DNA of 64,000 nucleotides from Atrichornis clamosus (taxonomy: Eukaryota > Chordata > Aves > Passeriformes > Menuridae). How positions within the stretch are numbered: the stretch's first letter is position 1; every line of letters starts with the position of its first letter. A program made the position numbers and the translations under genes. The DNA is taken from contig WBMZ01011687.1 in the NCBI GenBank assembly GCA_013400975.1, forward strand, positions 124,001 through 188,000, given 5' to 3'. The notes under the pieces were generated by a model. It was not told the DNA's origin, searched no databases, and saw nothing but the letters and a program-made list of their open reading frames with translations. Below are positions 13,003 through 24,158 of the stretch, one piece after another.

Positions 13003-13075
13003 TGCCCAGGGAAGGGACTGAACCCAAAACCTTAAATTTTCCAAATCATTAGTTCATAGCTGAGCTATTTTCTGC
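13003..13075 (-). pseudogene. tRNA-Phe-like relic (tRNA pseudogene or SINE head)
   Basis: Read on the minus strand, the stretch starts GCAGAAAATAGCTCAGCTAT, which matches the 5' part of vertebrate tRNA-Phe (acceptor start, then GAAATAGCTCAG with the A box). It ends with AAGGTTTTGGGTTCAGTCCC, matching the variable loop and T arm with a B-box-like GGTTC. The anticodon arm region contains TTTGGAAAATTT. Spacing and length (~73 nt) fit a tRNA. The D arm, anticodon stem and acceptor 3' strand are eroded, so it is not a working tRNA. The similarity was judged by eye only. Confidence 0.45.
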
Positions 13076-13326
13076 ATATCATGGGGCTGCTGTTTCCCAT
13101 TTTGTCTGAGTTTATGGTATCAGTCACTTTATTTTATTGCACACCTTTCCTTGGGTAGTGTTTCAGTTTTCCAGCAAGCCTTTTCTAACCATGTCATTTT
13201 ATTGACAAGTTATTTATCTATTTTCTGACAGAGACTTCTGCATCTTTTTTTGCATTCATGAAATCAACAAAGAATTGGAAATATTCATGAGACTTCATTT
13301 CCTTGACAAGCATTTATTCTCTTCAG

Positions 13327-13379
13327 ATGAGTGGCTCACTGTCCTGTCTCCAAACGAAATCTCATTTCACTGACAAAAA
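13327..13379 (+). other. candidate exon (53 bp) with strong splice signals
   Basis: The acceptor tract CATTTATTCTCTTCAG ends at 13326 and the donor AAAAA|GTAAGT starts at 13380. Phase 0 is open across the whole segment and starts ATG AGT GGC; the other two phases hit stops. The encoded 17 residues are not recognisable. Splice signals are among the better ones in the window, but decoy pairs are common. It could belong to a lncRNA or an alternative exon. Confidence 0.18.
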
Positions 13380-16300
13380 GTAAGTCTTCAGATAAATCTG
13401 GAATTTATACCGTAATCTACAGTACTTGCCTTTTTTGTAGTCATGTGCAAGAATTATTTAAGGAAAGGGGTTTATTTTCCCACAAGGCATTATAATCCCT
13501 ATGACATTGCTCTTTGCAAGCAGCAATGTTAAAGGAAGAGAACTCTGTCCAAACCCATTGGTTTTCTCAAAGAAGATGACTTACGATGGCAGAGTATCTT
13601 TTATTAGACTTAAAAAAAAACGCAGAACAAAACAAATAAATTTGAAAGTGGTGAATTTGTGCATCAGTGGCTGCAGATTTGGAGAAAATTTTCATATCTA
13701 ATCTGGATCAATTTTTTTTTTTCCTTCAATACTGCTGCGTTCACACACAGCTAAAACCTCTGTAAATTATTCCATATTCTCTATATGGTATAAGCATAGT
13801 TGTTTCTTCAGACTTCTGTAAAATTAATGTAGAACCTTTGACTTCAGTGAAAATACCATTGATTTATATGGGTTAATTTATACTGGAAATAATTTTGTAA
13901 GTAATGTGTAAGTTTTGTAATTACAGAGTACATACTGAAATTTCATTTTTCTTCAGAAAAATTTCCCTCTTAAAGCATCACTCTATGAAACAGTGGAATT
14001 TGATGGAGTATACAAATCTGATTTCCCAAGGGATGTATATTACAAGGATTTACTATAATATTACTGAATCCAGTGTATTGTAATACCTTTTTTTGGTTTT
14101 TTATAAATGACATTGAAATAGGTTTGTTTTATTTTTGGGTTTTTTCAGCAAATGCGTCGCCCTACCCTAGCAATAACAAAATTTAGGACAGATTGTGAAA
14201 TTTTGTATAAGCTATACAGATGTGGAACAAACCTACTGAGATGACGGAATTGCCTGGCATTAACAGGAATTTAAATGTTGATTTGCTCTAGGTTTACAGC
14301 AGTGAAGCTGAGATTACTCCAGTTTTAACAAACAGGGAATTTACATTAGTCAAGTGTGTGATACTTTGATGTATCACACTAGATCACTTATACCAGACTG
14401 ATTTAGTTATGCACACAGTGTCTATTTAAAAATTCCACATGGACCTGGCATGATTTTAAATTCCCTTTCTGGGCTAAGACTACCATTGATTAAGAATTTT
14501 TTAGGAAATATTTGCATAAACTTCTGCTAGTTGTACACTCGACTGCTCATTCCATGACCCAGCTGATTGAAAGGAGTGGCACAGAGCTGAAGTCAATATC
14601 CTCAAGAATTTACATGGATTTACAATCCATATCAACTCCAGTGGAATGGACCCAATCACATCCACATAGCAATAAGTCACGTCAGACACTGGGCAGAATG
14701 GATAATTCACCTGTTTGGAGCATGGTAGACAGAGCCTGGATCCAGGAAAGCTTAAATCCTTTTTGCTATATATATTGAGCATTTAAAAAGAACTGCACAG
14801 AGCCCCATGGCAACTTTACTTTTTGATTTTCAACATCCCATATTTCAGAATGTTACACTGAGCTCCAGTCAAACTGAAGGCATCTATTTAGCTTTTATTT
14901 CTGTATATCACTCTATCAATTTCAGCTGACTCAAATCTCACTCGAGTTGGAAAATATTTTGCCCCAAGAGTGTCCTACAGAATTCAAACCATTTTCAGAA
15001 TACCTCCTAGAACTGAAAGCTGATCAGACAAATCAATCATCACTGAAATGTTTTTTCTCTCTAAACTAATTGTGAACTTGTTTTGTCAGTCCAACTTCTT
15101 TACACCAACAAGCAAGCCTCTCTGAGCTAGTTTGTGAAAAAAATTTTCTAGTGTTCCTACTATGATTTCCTTTACTTCCACCAAGAAAATTGATGTGAAT
15201 TAGACAACTTAAAATAAAATTAGAGTGAATTGAAAAGAAAAACCTTTTTTTCTTTTTTTTTAAATATAATTTAGCAGACCACCTCCAAAAGCCTGAGTTG
15301 CTTCATAAAGATTTCTACTGAATATTTCTTCTCGAAGTATTGTCTGTATACTGTTTAGTGACTGGCCGAGGAAGACATGTACACGTTTGGGTAGACCTAT
15401 TTCAGATCTCAGTACACTATAAATCTGGGGACAATTTAATTAAATTAGATGGAATGTCATTTGTGTAGAGGTGGCAAAATGGTTTTCTAGAAGTTGTGTT
15501 GTACCAAGTTAATATTAGGCACTGTTACTATTACAATTGTTTTCTTTGGTTTTCCCCTCAGAAAATGTGTATTCAACTCCAATTATCTTGGTACAAAAGC
15601 ATGAATTGTTGCAATGATACTATTTTAAATTATCCTCAATCTGTAACTGAGTGACTAATCTGGTTCTTCTGGATTTCTTCCTCTTTTTGTCCTAAGTGAC
15701 TGTTCAGAAATAGAGTCATAAGTACCAGATGCCTTGACAGCAGTTCTTGAATAAGTTGTGTCAGAAAAGTCCAGCTAAAACCAGTGTTTTAATACCTGTG
15801 CATCTTCACACTGTAGTCAGGAATCTTTGTGTTGCACATAGCACTGAATTTCCTTTTCTGGTTTTATGAAAGCATAACCTGTCTAAGAAGTGAAATTTGA
15901 ATTTCCTTTTAAAATCTGAGAAAGACTTTTGCAACTAAAAGCCAGTTGATTCCTTGCCTGAATGGTGTGAACTATGTAAACTAATTAAACTCTCAGGTTT
16001 TTATGTTTTACACTTAAGTGTCTGGTAGGTGTTTAAATCTTTTAGGAAAGGCCTGGAATGAAAGTAGAATCCATCTACTTTCAGTTTTCCTTTCATATTA
16101 ATGAAATAACTGGTCAGACCCTTGGTTTTGCACACACACAGTACCTCACCAATCTTTTGTTATTTACATTATGCCACTTAACTATACACAATTTCAGAAA
16201 ACTCTTTTCTGTAAGATTTCTTTTTCTAATTGTTGTACTGCAAAAATCACTTCCAATCTTCAGTGACCAATGCACATATCAGAAAACATTTTTCCTTTCA

Positions 16301-17105
16301 AGGCTACATAATATCATAATTAAGGAGTCTGGAACTGTTAAAGCAAGACTAAAAAAAAGCTTTTACTCAACTTTAGGAAATTGAGGATAGTTCCTAATAA
16401 TATGCTGTGGTCTACTGGCCAAGAAGGCTGGACAAGTGTGAAGTGTACTAGGTTAGCAATTTCTCAACTCTTCCATTTGTTGTTTAAAGCCATTCTTTAA
16501 CTTTGAAATCTGTCAAAATCTCTCTGTTTGAAAACTGCAGTCATGTACAAACTCATGTTAAAACAGTTACCTGCAGCCAGCTGACTGTTGCATTAAAAAA
16601 TTTGTCCTTCCCGCTCAATCAGGTGAATACAGTACCTGGAGGGTGCTGGTTCTTTATGGACTGACTTTCTAAAATCACTCAGCTATCTACAATGGCATTT
16701 TCTCCACTCAGTTTTGTCATCTCTGTTCATTGTGTTCTTCCAATATTGCACGTACTGACCTACTTCTCTTAAATATTTAGGGCATCTTGAAGGTTCTTTA
16801 GGCAGTGCTTTAGGCAGTGGCTCAGAAACAACAAAGTGAGGGGTTTGTTTTCCTTTGGGGTTTTTTTTTGCAAGTGAAGCTGGCTTTGCAGTGATGTGGA
16901 AGCACAAGAATCATGGGAATTACCTTACGCTCTTTCTCAGTGACCTGTGAGATGTGTGGAACCGTGGTGATGAATTGCAGAGATATCTACTGAGGAAACT
17001 CAACAAACAAGGTATGTTTGTGGAGATCTTTACTGGGTAAAAATTTTCTGCACTCCTAAAGGCACAACAAAAGCCCTGGAAAATTCATGTGGTGCTTTTT
17101 CTTCA
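13380..17105. other. AT-rich single-copy DNA, no gene recognised
   Basis: This is unique AT-rich DNA without a recognisable transposon or exon. It includes a short perfect hairpin at 14356-14379, a (CA) run of five units near 16133, and small poly-T runs. Open frames on the two strands at 14.5-14.8 kb overlap each other and look like chance. Confidence 0.6.
14356..14379. repeat. perfect inverted repeat, 9 bp arms, 6 nt loop
   Basis: GTGTGATAC at 14356-14364 pairs perfectly with GTATCACAC at 14371-14379 across TTTGAT. AAGTG at 14352-14356 and CACTT at 14385-14389 could add an outer stem across small bulges. It is too short for a typical microRNA precursor. Its role, if any, is unknown. Confidence 0.9.
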
Positions 17106-17169
17106 CCAGGGCCACCAGGGTGGTGTGGGATGGGATGGAGTCAGGGCTGTGTTCGTGGCAGCCCCAAGA
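17106..17169 (+). repeat. 64 bp direct repeat, copy 2
   Basis: This copy is identical over 64 bases to 12723-12786. It is embedded in AT-rich sequence (GCTTTTTCTTCA before, CCTTTCCCTGACC after) that does not resemble the flanks of the other copy. It therefore looks like the inserted copy. There is no target-site duplication, tail or terminal inverted repeat that would indicate a standard transposition route. Confidence 0.97.
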
Positions 17170-20100
17170 CCTTTCCCTGACCTTTCTACTTTAGATGTGG
17201 CTGATTACTTGCACTAAATATGTAATATTTTACCTTGATACCTCGCCTATTATCTTTAAAGTATTAGAGAGCACTTCCTTAAGCTGCAAATTAAATACCA
17301 ATAGTGCACTAAATGTGTAAGTAAAGGTATCAGCGGTTATGCACTCAGCTGTGGCTTACGCTCACCTGTGCACTTTAGAATTCCTGAGAGGAATGCTGGC
17401 AGGGATTCCTAAGTCCTGCCCTAACGTTTGATAGAGTGTTCCATCCTACCACCCAAGCAGATCGGATTTCAGAGACAGACAGAGGCTGTCTTAACCCAAA
17501 CCTATCCTTAAATGTAAAGTATGGCTCTCTGTGTGTCTTTGTGACTGAGGTGCAAATCAAACAGTCCATCAGACTGAATGGAAATGCAAAGTTTCATTCC
17601 TGCTGTCGAAACAAGCAGGAAAAACAAACTTGCACTTCCATTGTTTCAATCTATGCTAAAGTTGTAAATGCATCCTCCCCACCCCACCTATTTAACACTG
17701 GAGTTTAAACCCTTTGAAGAGTCCAGGTCTAGAAATTAGAGCTCAGAGTGAGACTTGTATAACTTGTACCACTCTACTCTCAAAGTTAAACATAAATCCA
17801 ACAAACCCAAAATTTCTTTCTGATCAGCTGAATTGCTCTCTGGAAATCTTGTTTTTTCTCCATAAAGAGTGAAACCAGAACCACTACTTTCTAACTTAAT
17901 GCTTTAACTTAATTGGGATAAATCAGTACTTGAGATAATGATAGACTACATTGCTGCTTTAACCTGACCTACTTCCATCACCTTCTAATCTCAAGACAAA
18001 CACTTCCTTTATAAGTTTATCCTCAGGGATAGCAGTGGGCACCCCCTTTTGATGTATGACTCAATTTAGAGCAGCCTCTGGAATCTCCAAAGATTCCTGG
18101 TCAATATTTTTGTTAATAGACACTGTGTCCCAGTCACATCCGCTCTCATATGACTGTGGGGCTGTAAAAGCCATTACAGTCTAGAGAGATCTGTAGTGAA
18201 TGGTCCACGTGGCTTGTTTGGTCATTCTTATCACCCCTTTCTTTGTGGCTCTTATCACTCTATCAGGTAAGCTTGGGAACCTTCCAGATCTCTCCTTCCT
18301 CATCTCCTGGAGCTCCTTTGTCAGTCACTAGGAGCCAGGTTGATTCAGATGCAGCTTCATCCCTGGCCTCTCCAATAGTGAGGCAAGCTCCTACTCCAGA
18401 CAGGGAATGCTGTATACAATATACAATACACATGTATGTAGTGATGGCCACAGAAAAAAGACACGCAGGGCACTCAGAGGAAGAGTGGCAGCACCAAATG
18501 GCTCCTCACGCTCCCCTCTCTGCTGCATCAGGATGGGTTTCTACCAGTGAATTAAGTGTATTTGTGTAAGATGGATCTCCCAGCAGCAGGGCTCAGACAC
18601 TCAAGTCTGTCTCACAAAACCCCTGCAGCCACAGCCCTGCTGCAGTTTCTGGTACAGCCACCTCTCCCACTGCCCAGACACCCCCAGGACTCCCCTAGCC
18701 CCAATATCTGACAGCTGTGCTCCTGGCTGCAGAGATGACACACGTGTGTCACAGCTCAGAGGTGTCTCTTGGAGAACCACCTGTCCCCTCAGCTCCCAGA
18801 CCACTCCAGCTGCCTGTCAGCTCATCTGGCTTGATCTTTGCTGCCCACCACACACTCCCTTGCACAGCCACCCTCACTCCAGTTACTGCAGCACAGACAG
18901 GTAAAGCAACCAAAAAATCCAACTCTTATATATCCAATATATATTATTATATATTTTTATTCTATCAAAACTCCCAAGAAAAAAAAATTATGGAAGGGAG
19001 AGCATCTTGTGTGATGCTATTTCTTCTTACCTTGCAAAATTGAATTTTTCACTCTAATGTCACACATAGTCTCATAAATGCAGCTCAAGGTGGTGATGTC
19101 ACATACCAGCCACAGAAAATTAACTGGGAGATTGTACTTCAGGTAATATGGTCACCTCTTCATGTAAACTCATTTTACCCCCATGTTATAACTAACAGAA
19201 GCTTTCCGTTTACCTTTACAGAAAAATGTAAGCATTCCTTAAGTGGTTTTTTGAATGTGCATGACAGTTGAACAATGTGGGGTTTATATATATTTAATTT
19301 AAAAGCAATACTGCTCTCAAATAATGATGAAGTTGTCATCTTCTGACTCGCTTTAGATTTCCCAGCTTTATTAAAAAAACATACCACATCAAAATTCTTC
19401 TTACCTCTCCTCTACCTATCTCTCACTAGCAAAAGGGAGTACATTTTCTTGAGAGACTCAATTCACAGTTGGAACTCCAAACGATGCTGTGACAGTGGAA
19501 ATAATCGGAAGCCTTTGTTCCATTCCTCTTTGTCTGGAGGGCCATGATATGATAATTCATGCTGTGTCTGATGTGGTACTTATTTTCCAGTGCACATATA
19601 AGCATTCAAGGGAGCAGGAAGTCTTAAAAAAAAAAAAATTCAAATTAAAAATATTGTTCTTTTTGCAAAATAGGATATGAACTCAGTCTTGTCTGACTGA
19701 TTCCACCCATATGTATGTTAACCATATTCACTCCCCATCCGCACAGATAAGGGTGGTTTAGCTCTCAGTTATACAAACTTTACCTAACATATGGTTCTGG
19801 GCTGAATTTACTAAACGTGGCCTAGTTAGGAGATTGATTTTTCAATCTAGTACTTACCACAGTAATTGTTAACAGCAGATAAAGTAATTGGAAAACATCT
19901 CATGAGACACTTTATGAAGACTTGAGGATGTGTTCTACCTTATTTATTCTTATCCTTACAAGACACTCATGTTTTCTACACACAGTTATGCTTTTAATGT
20001 TTATGAGATATACAACTGTATCTTACGTATGGAGGTGCACCTGCAAGTACAAGCAACCTATGAAATTTGACAGTTTTATGGTACATGCAGGAGGAGCTAA

Positions 20101-20474
20101 TGAACATCTGACTTCATCTATCCTCCCTACAATCCTCCTCGGTTAATCTTTCTTTAATCCAGACAAGCAAATTATTCAATTCCCCGGTAACTTTCCAGGG
20201 CAAGTACACTTTGCAGAGTAAAATGGCACTCAGTAAAAATTTAAGAAGTGCTCAGGCCTTTCCTTAAAGCGAGCTGTTTGAACAACCCCGTAGCTGAGAG
20301 CGTCATGGACTCTGTGCTGTAGAGTAGCTCTGCTGGGCATCCAGCTGGGAGCAGATCACTGCACTGGGTCCCACGCTTCCTTCTTTCCCTGCCAGGAAAA
20401 GAGCTATGGCTGTGGTTTGACCTCTGGCTTGGGCTGTGCAAGACCTGTCACCTGAAGGGGTAGAGCACACTTGT
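17170..20474. other. unique DNA, no gene recognised
   Basis: No transposon or exon is recognised. A C-rich, moderately GC-elevated stretch at 18560-18900 carries overlapping frames on both strands, with no codon signal or splice boundaries that convince. AT-rich sequence with a poly-A run (19627-19638) follows. Confidence 0.55.
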
Positions 20475-20691
20475 CGTCATGTCACAGGCTCAGTTCTCAA
20501 CGCCGAGACTTTTAACAAGGTTCTAAAAGGAACTGGAAATTTATATGGGCATTCGGGCAATTGCTTCGCTTCGAGATTTAAGATGGAAATTAATCCGTAT
20601 TTCCCACGGGAGTCGTACAGAGACTTCTGAAGCACTTGAGCTACTCTCAGCATCATACACAGAACCGAGGGTTCAGTGAACCCTGACTTCG
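20475..20691. other. CpG-retaining segment of unknown nature
   Basis: Eleven CpG dinucleotides fall in about 217 bp although GC content is only moderate. The surrounding DNA is strongly CpG-poor. A plus-strand frame runs open to a TGA at 20630 and reads as a plausible soluble peptide (for example ETFNKVLKGTGNLYGHSG). An overlapping minus-strand frame is also open, so coding is not established. It could be a conserved element, a recently inserted sequence or a decayed exon. Confidence 0.35.
20668..20684. promoter_or_regulatory. IR1-type palindrome resembling a nuclear receptor site
   Basis: AGGGTTCA at 20668-20675, one central G, then TGAACCCT form a perfect inverted repeat with one spacer base. 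The core GGTTCA-n-TGAACC is the arrangement bound by IR1-type nuclear receptor dimers such as FXR/RXR (known preference AGGTCA-n-TGACCT and variants). It lies inside the CpG-retaining segment. Function is inferred from the motif alone. Confidence 0.3.
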
Positions 20692-22139
20692 ATATGGTAC
20701 AGCAATTCCATATTCCTAACTCTTCCCTAAGGAACCAAGGTGGCTCACTGTGACCCCTACAGTGAGTCTGACTCACTAAGTGATTATATCCTGCCCTGAC
20801 ATCCTATATAATTAATGAGAATACTGCAGAGTAATAATTAAGCATCTTTGCACGCTCAGATTGCAGAAACATGACAGAATGTGCTGAGGGACCTGCTCAG
20901 AGGAAAAGTAACTCCAGTCATCAGCCTGGTCAGAGATTGTTCCAGAGCCACAAAGTGACTGGGAAGAGAAGAAACAGAAAATTGACTCTTTCAATATAGT
21001 AAGTTATTATTGCCAAACCTGAAAATTGCTTAAAAAAAAAAAAAGTGTTAGTACACAATCAAACACTTCTCTTCCATTAAAATCACAGTCCTGTATCTAG
21101 AGCTGCATATTTGAGAGTTGACAGCATTTTATCCTTAAAAAGGAAGATTTTAGAACAGGTGCAGCATGGTGGTCTTTGGAATGTTATTATGGAAACATGA
21201 ATAGTATCATTCAGAAGGTCAGCCATCTGCTTTCTGAATATCTGTTACTGCTGCTGCAGCAGCAATGCAAAAGGGATGCACAGGGTCAGTTCTGCAATGG
21301 ATTTAACAGAAATCTTGTGCATTTTGTGGGGAAAAGTGTGTTCCGTTTTCAGCTTGGTTTTAGTAAGCATGGGGTAGAGTGTGTGTTTTGTAAATATTCT
21401 AAAGATGACTATAATGTGATACATTTCACTTGGGTGGTTTGCATCCTGTTTTACTGGGATTTAGCAGGAAATTTTATGCCAGATGAAAGCTAAAAGGCAG
21501 TATGTTTGTGATTTAGGATAGTTTTGCTGAAATATTTGCAAAATATAAAGTGACAGAGTGACAGAAGGGGAGTAGCTTAGATCTCACGTGCTAACTAGAG
21601 AAAGCGTACTTCTAGAGCATCAGCTGTGACATGAGTACTAAATTAGCATCTGAGACTCAGGGCAAGTGTCATCTGACAAGAAGGGAAACGTGAGAGGGCA
21701 AACTAACTTCAAAAACAGCAGGATCTGTGAGCTGGAGCCAGCGTTTACAGGGTCGCTGTTATACCAGATTTATTAACAAGCTTTTGAAAATGACAGAAAT
21801 ACCACCTTTTAATGCTGTGAATAACAAGCAAATCTGTCTTCACAGGGACAAAACATTTTCATTATGGCACAGAGAATGAAACCTTCCTAGAAACTGACAG
21901 GAAACAAGGAAAACTAAATAACTGCTTAGAGACATGCAGCAGGAAAATAAATTTTAACAAGGTCAGGACAGAATTCATATCGTGCTGTAAACGCCACAAC
22001 AAAAAACTCCGGATGCACTGCTGGCCACCAGGGATACAGCAATCACAGCTGCCCAAAACACATATTTACAGCACTAAAACTTCTAGAAGTATTTAGTGAG
22101 TGACAATGAGGGTCCATTTGTATCAAGGCATTCAAAGCT
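20692..22139. other. unique DNA, no gene recognised
   Basis: AT-rich unique sequence with a 13-A run near 21031. A frame at 21176-21493 is open for 105 codons with no splice boundaries or recognisable domain, and is attributed to chance. Confidence 0.55.
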
Positions 22140-22626
22140 TCTATCAAACAGAATGGAGCTCCGCACTGGAGCGATGGCAGGGGAAGCGAGCCCCCTGTGA
22201 GTGCGGGAGGTAGAAATCAGACACACGGAGCAATTTGCCTTGCTCAGCTGGAGTCGAAGCACTTTCAGGGGGGAAAGCAGTGAAATTCTTCCCAGGTGGC
22301 TGCTGATGTGCTCTGCCCCCGCCTGACCAGAGATCAGCCCCCCGCAAGGAGGGCTCCGTGTTGGACAGCCAAGGCAGTCAGGGGTGGGGTTCATCATCAC
22401 CTGCACTGCCAGGGCCCCAATTGCCGTCAGAAATCCCAAATGTGCCTTCGGCGGGGAGCTCCTCCCCTGCGAGGGGTGACGGCAGGACAGAGCTGGGTGA
22501 TTCTTCGCCCTGCTTTGGCTCCCTGGCTGTGTGAGAAGAAGCCGCTCGCTCCACAGGTTCATCTGTGGCCACAGGGGAATCCACCAAAGAGAGCTGACCA
22601 GGACACGACAGCTGTGTCCTGGGGCT
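22140..22626 (-). other. CpG-rich segment with protein-like frame broken by one TGA
   Basis: About 18 CpG fall in 480 bp, a local island in CpG-poor DNA. On the minus strand one frame runs from 22626 to 22144 with a single internal TGA at 22378-22380. Both halves have soluble-protein composition (ATDEPVERAASSHTAREPKQ in the first half, GKNFTAFPPESASTPAEQGK in the second). A pyrimidine-rich CTTTTTTTCCTGTCACACTG precedes a possible acceptor at 22619-22620. A second minus frame (194 codons, 22083-22667) is also open, which shows that GC content alone suppresses stops. It may be a decayed exon, retrogene or CpG island; I do not recognise it. Confidence 0.3.
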
Positions 22627-23716
22627 TCAGACAGTGTGACAGGAAAAAAAGATAAGTTCCAGCTCAAAGGGGGTGATCTTCAATGTATGAAGCAAAGCAT
22701 GGACTAGTTCACCAAAACACCATATCGTATATGCACGAGGGAGCTCAATTAGTGCTGACAAATACGCAAAAATCTGACTTTTCCTTCTTCTAGCATACCT
22801 GAATGTTCAACTTAAATATTTCTTTAGGGCAGGGGTTTGGTTGCATAATTTCTTTTGGTTGAAATTTATTTCTACAGCAAATAAAAATGCCACTGATGTC
22901 CGACTCACCACGGTACTGAGGAATGAGGAGGCCAGTCATGATGAAAATTAGAATTGCAGTAATAAATAATTATTTACCAGATAGAAACTGCTTCCTAGCA
23001 GTCTGAGAGAGTTAGGCAAGGAAAGGAATTCATCGCGATATGCATTTGAATTTCCCTTCACTCACATGAGAAAAGACTCCAATCAAGTATGCCTTAGAAA
23101 TTTCACCAGACTCATCAGCATTCCTCTTGTGTACAAAACATTGGCTTAAAATTAAGGATTAGGAACACATTATTTAATTAGGAATTAGAAAACTGCAGAT
23201 CCATTACTAAGATTCACAAATCCTATCCTTCAGAAGTATTTCCTTTCTGTAGTCCCAGGGCAGGGAGACAAGATTTTTTGAGGCTTAGGGGGAACAATGT
23301 ATGTGTTAGATTTCTAAACCACAGGAGATCTACAGTAGAACTATCACACAGGAGGAAAAACAACCCCATCCATAATAACTGGGAAACATTTGGGCCAACT
23401 TGGCCAGCAGTACAAGTCCCGTGTATGACTGAGCTTCTGCTGGGGCTTCACTGTAGAAGTCAAGGCTCACACCATTTATATACAATCTAATCAACTGTTT
23501 AGGTGCAAAACTTTTTCTATGAAGCACTTCTGTGACAATTCATTAACTTTTTTTTTTTTTTTTCCTTTTTCCCATTCCACTCTACAAAAAAGAAAATTTC
23601 TTTGATTCTGGCTTGCAAATAATATTCTTTTTGCATGCCCACAGATACTACTTGCCCAACTTCTGTCTCCTGGAAAATTCATTCAGTTAAAAGTTTAGCT
23701 CATTTCTCAATTCTGC
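22627..23716. other. AT-rich unique DNA, no gene recognised
   Basis: No exon or transposon is recognised. A 16-T run at 23548-23563 lies about 150 bp before the LTR fragment. It could mark an old retroposon insertion, but no body is visible. Confidence 0.55.
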
Positions 23717-24158
23717 AAGAACTGCAGCCTATGAGAAGTTCATGGAGAAGTTCATCAATGACAGTTTCCTGGGAGAGAAACTGCTGGAGCAGGAGAGCGT
23801 GAGCAGGCAAGAGCAGCTCAGTTTAAGCACAATAGACCGTGGCTCTGAATCCCCTATCCCCCTGCACCACTCAGGAGTTAAGGGTGAAGTTGAACCTGGG
23901 AAGAAGGGAGGGGTGGTGGAAGGTCTTTTGTTCTCATTTCTCACCATCCCACTCTCTTACAGATGGTTGGCAGTACATGAAATTATTTTCCCCAGGTCGA
24001 GTCCGTTTTGCCCGTGACAGTAAAATGTGAGTAATCTCCTGTCCTTTTCTCAAGCCAAGAGCTTTTCACTGCACCCTGTCCCCCTGTCCAGTTGAGGAGA
24101 GGAAGCGAGAGAACATTTTAGTAATCACCTGGTGTCCAGCCAAGCCCAACCCACCACA
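23717..24158 (+). mobile_element. endogenous retrovirus LTR, 3' portion (avian)
   Basis: The segment matches the 3' part of a common avian ERV LTR family. It opens with AAGAACTGCAGCC and CTGGAGCAGG units, then GAAGTTGAACCTGGGAAGAA and GGGAGGGGTGG. Next come CCCCAGGTCGAGTCCGTTTT and GCCCGTGACAGTAA, and the LTR ends CCAGCCAAGCCCAACCCACC followed by ACA. Where family members usually have an AATAAA-containing stretch, this copy has a diverged ACATGAAATTATTTT, so the polyadenylation signal appears lost. There is no primer-binding site or internal viral sequence downstream, so this is a truncated solo LTR. Confidence 0.8.

Noticed and set aside
16133..16142. CA dinucleotide run
   Set aside because: Only five units, too short to report as a microsatellite.
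22083..22667. 194-codon minus-strand frame, the longest in the window
   Set aside because: It lies in a GC-rich island where several frames are open. Its peptide looks less protein-like than the TGA-broken frame on the same strand, and it has no clear start context.
23742..24017. Open frame inside the LTR region
   Set aside because: It coincides with endogenous retrovirus LTR sequence, which is non-coding.
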